Source: Xanthomonas pisi DSM 18956
Lineage (GTDB): Bacteria > Pseudomonadota > Gammaproteobacteria > Xanthomonadales > Xanthomonadaceae
Direction: 5' to 3'
Length of the DNA stretch: 46,747 nt
NCBI RefSeq assembly: GCF_001010415.1
Contig: NZ_JPLE01000001.1
Coordinates: 1-46,747 of the forward strand
This document shows positions 46,620-46,747 of this stretch, piece by piece. Position numbers and translations under genes: made by a program. Each line of letters begins with the position of its first letter. Within the stretch, counting starts at the first letter, position 1. Below the pieces are notes generated by a model. That model saw only the letters and a list, made by a program, of their open reading frames with translations. It was not told the origin of the DNA and searched no databases.

Positions 46620-46747
46620 GTGATCGACGGCTATAGTTACAATGGCATGGGTAACCGCCTCAGTGCCAAAATCGGCGGTGTCACGCAGGTCTATACGAAC
46701 TCGACGGCCAACCGCCGCCTGAGCGCAGTCGCAGGCATGGTGTCGAC
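46620..46747 (+). pseudogene. Start of a third displaced Rhs cassette (cut by window)
   Basis: From the GTG at 46620 the translation VIDGYSYNGMGNRLSAKIGG aligns with the core end but has many changes (NGMGN for DATGN, NSTANRR for PTTNHR). It begins at exactly the same core position as the second cassette. Its toxin and immunity should lie right of the window. Confidence 0.8.

Overview
The window is high-GC chromosomal DNA from a Xanthomonas species. The assignment rests on a nearly complete xanthomonadin (halogenated aryl-polyene pigment) cluster, including the chorismatase XanB2, and on the Xanthomonas small RNA sX13 directly downstream of polA. Strain and pathovar cannot be told from the sequence alone.

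Layout. 1-4647: the 3' part of a large repeat-rich secreted adhesin (two-partner-secretion/FHA-like, with 654-bp tandem repeats) followed by a lone tssA/impA-type type VI secretion gene. 4918-10300: a DUF2782-type lipoprotein gene (minus), polA, the sX13 sRNA, hemF (minus) and a TPR-like/membrane protein gene pair (minus). 11412-13787: a DPP-IV-like S9 peptidase (minus). 14141-31606: the aryl-polyene cluster. It has a 3-HBA:ACP ligase (plus), a minus-strand pair making 3-HBA and carrying a halogenase-like flavoprotein, and a long plus-strand operon (ACP, COG4648-type membrane protein, two acyltransferases, two hotdog dehydratases, LolA-like protein, MMPL exporter, ketoreductase). A minus-strand operon follows (halogenase-like flavoprotein, GT2, chain-length-factor-like KS, KS). 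31797-39415: YcgL, a membrane-anchored ankyrin protein, an LMW-PTP-like protein, a GH15 enzyme, and zwf with a histone-H1-like tail. 39822-46747: an rhs locus built of one complete rhs gene plus displaced rhs C-terminal cassettes.

How the genes work together. In the xan cluster chorismate is converted to 3-hydroxybenzoate (XanB2) and loaded onto the ACP XanC by XanA2. It is then extended by KS/CLF and reduced and dehydrated by the ketoreductase and hotdog enzymes, probably halogenated by one or both flavoproteins, and esterified or glycosylated. LolA-like and MMPL proteins then move it to the outer membrane. Most neighbouring genes overlap by ATGA or TGATG, implying translational coupling.

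The most notable regions are two. (i) The rhs array at the right edge: two unrelated C-terminal toxin domains each carry a zinc-metallopeptidase motif (HEVFH; HEAGHLLGLGD), each is followed by a small lipoprotein gene (candidate immunity), and a third cassette starts at the window edge. (ii) A 214-bp tandem triplication of the start of the MMPL exporter gene, which makes two truncated one-helix peptides in a chain of overlapping reading frames. Other oddities are the lysine-rich tail on zwf, an anonymous exported-protein gene inside the xan cluster whose stop codon interlocks with that of the ketoreductase, and a KS homologue whose catalytic Cys is replaced.
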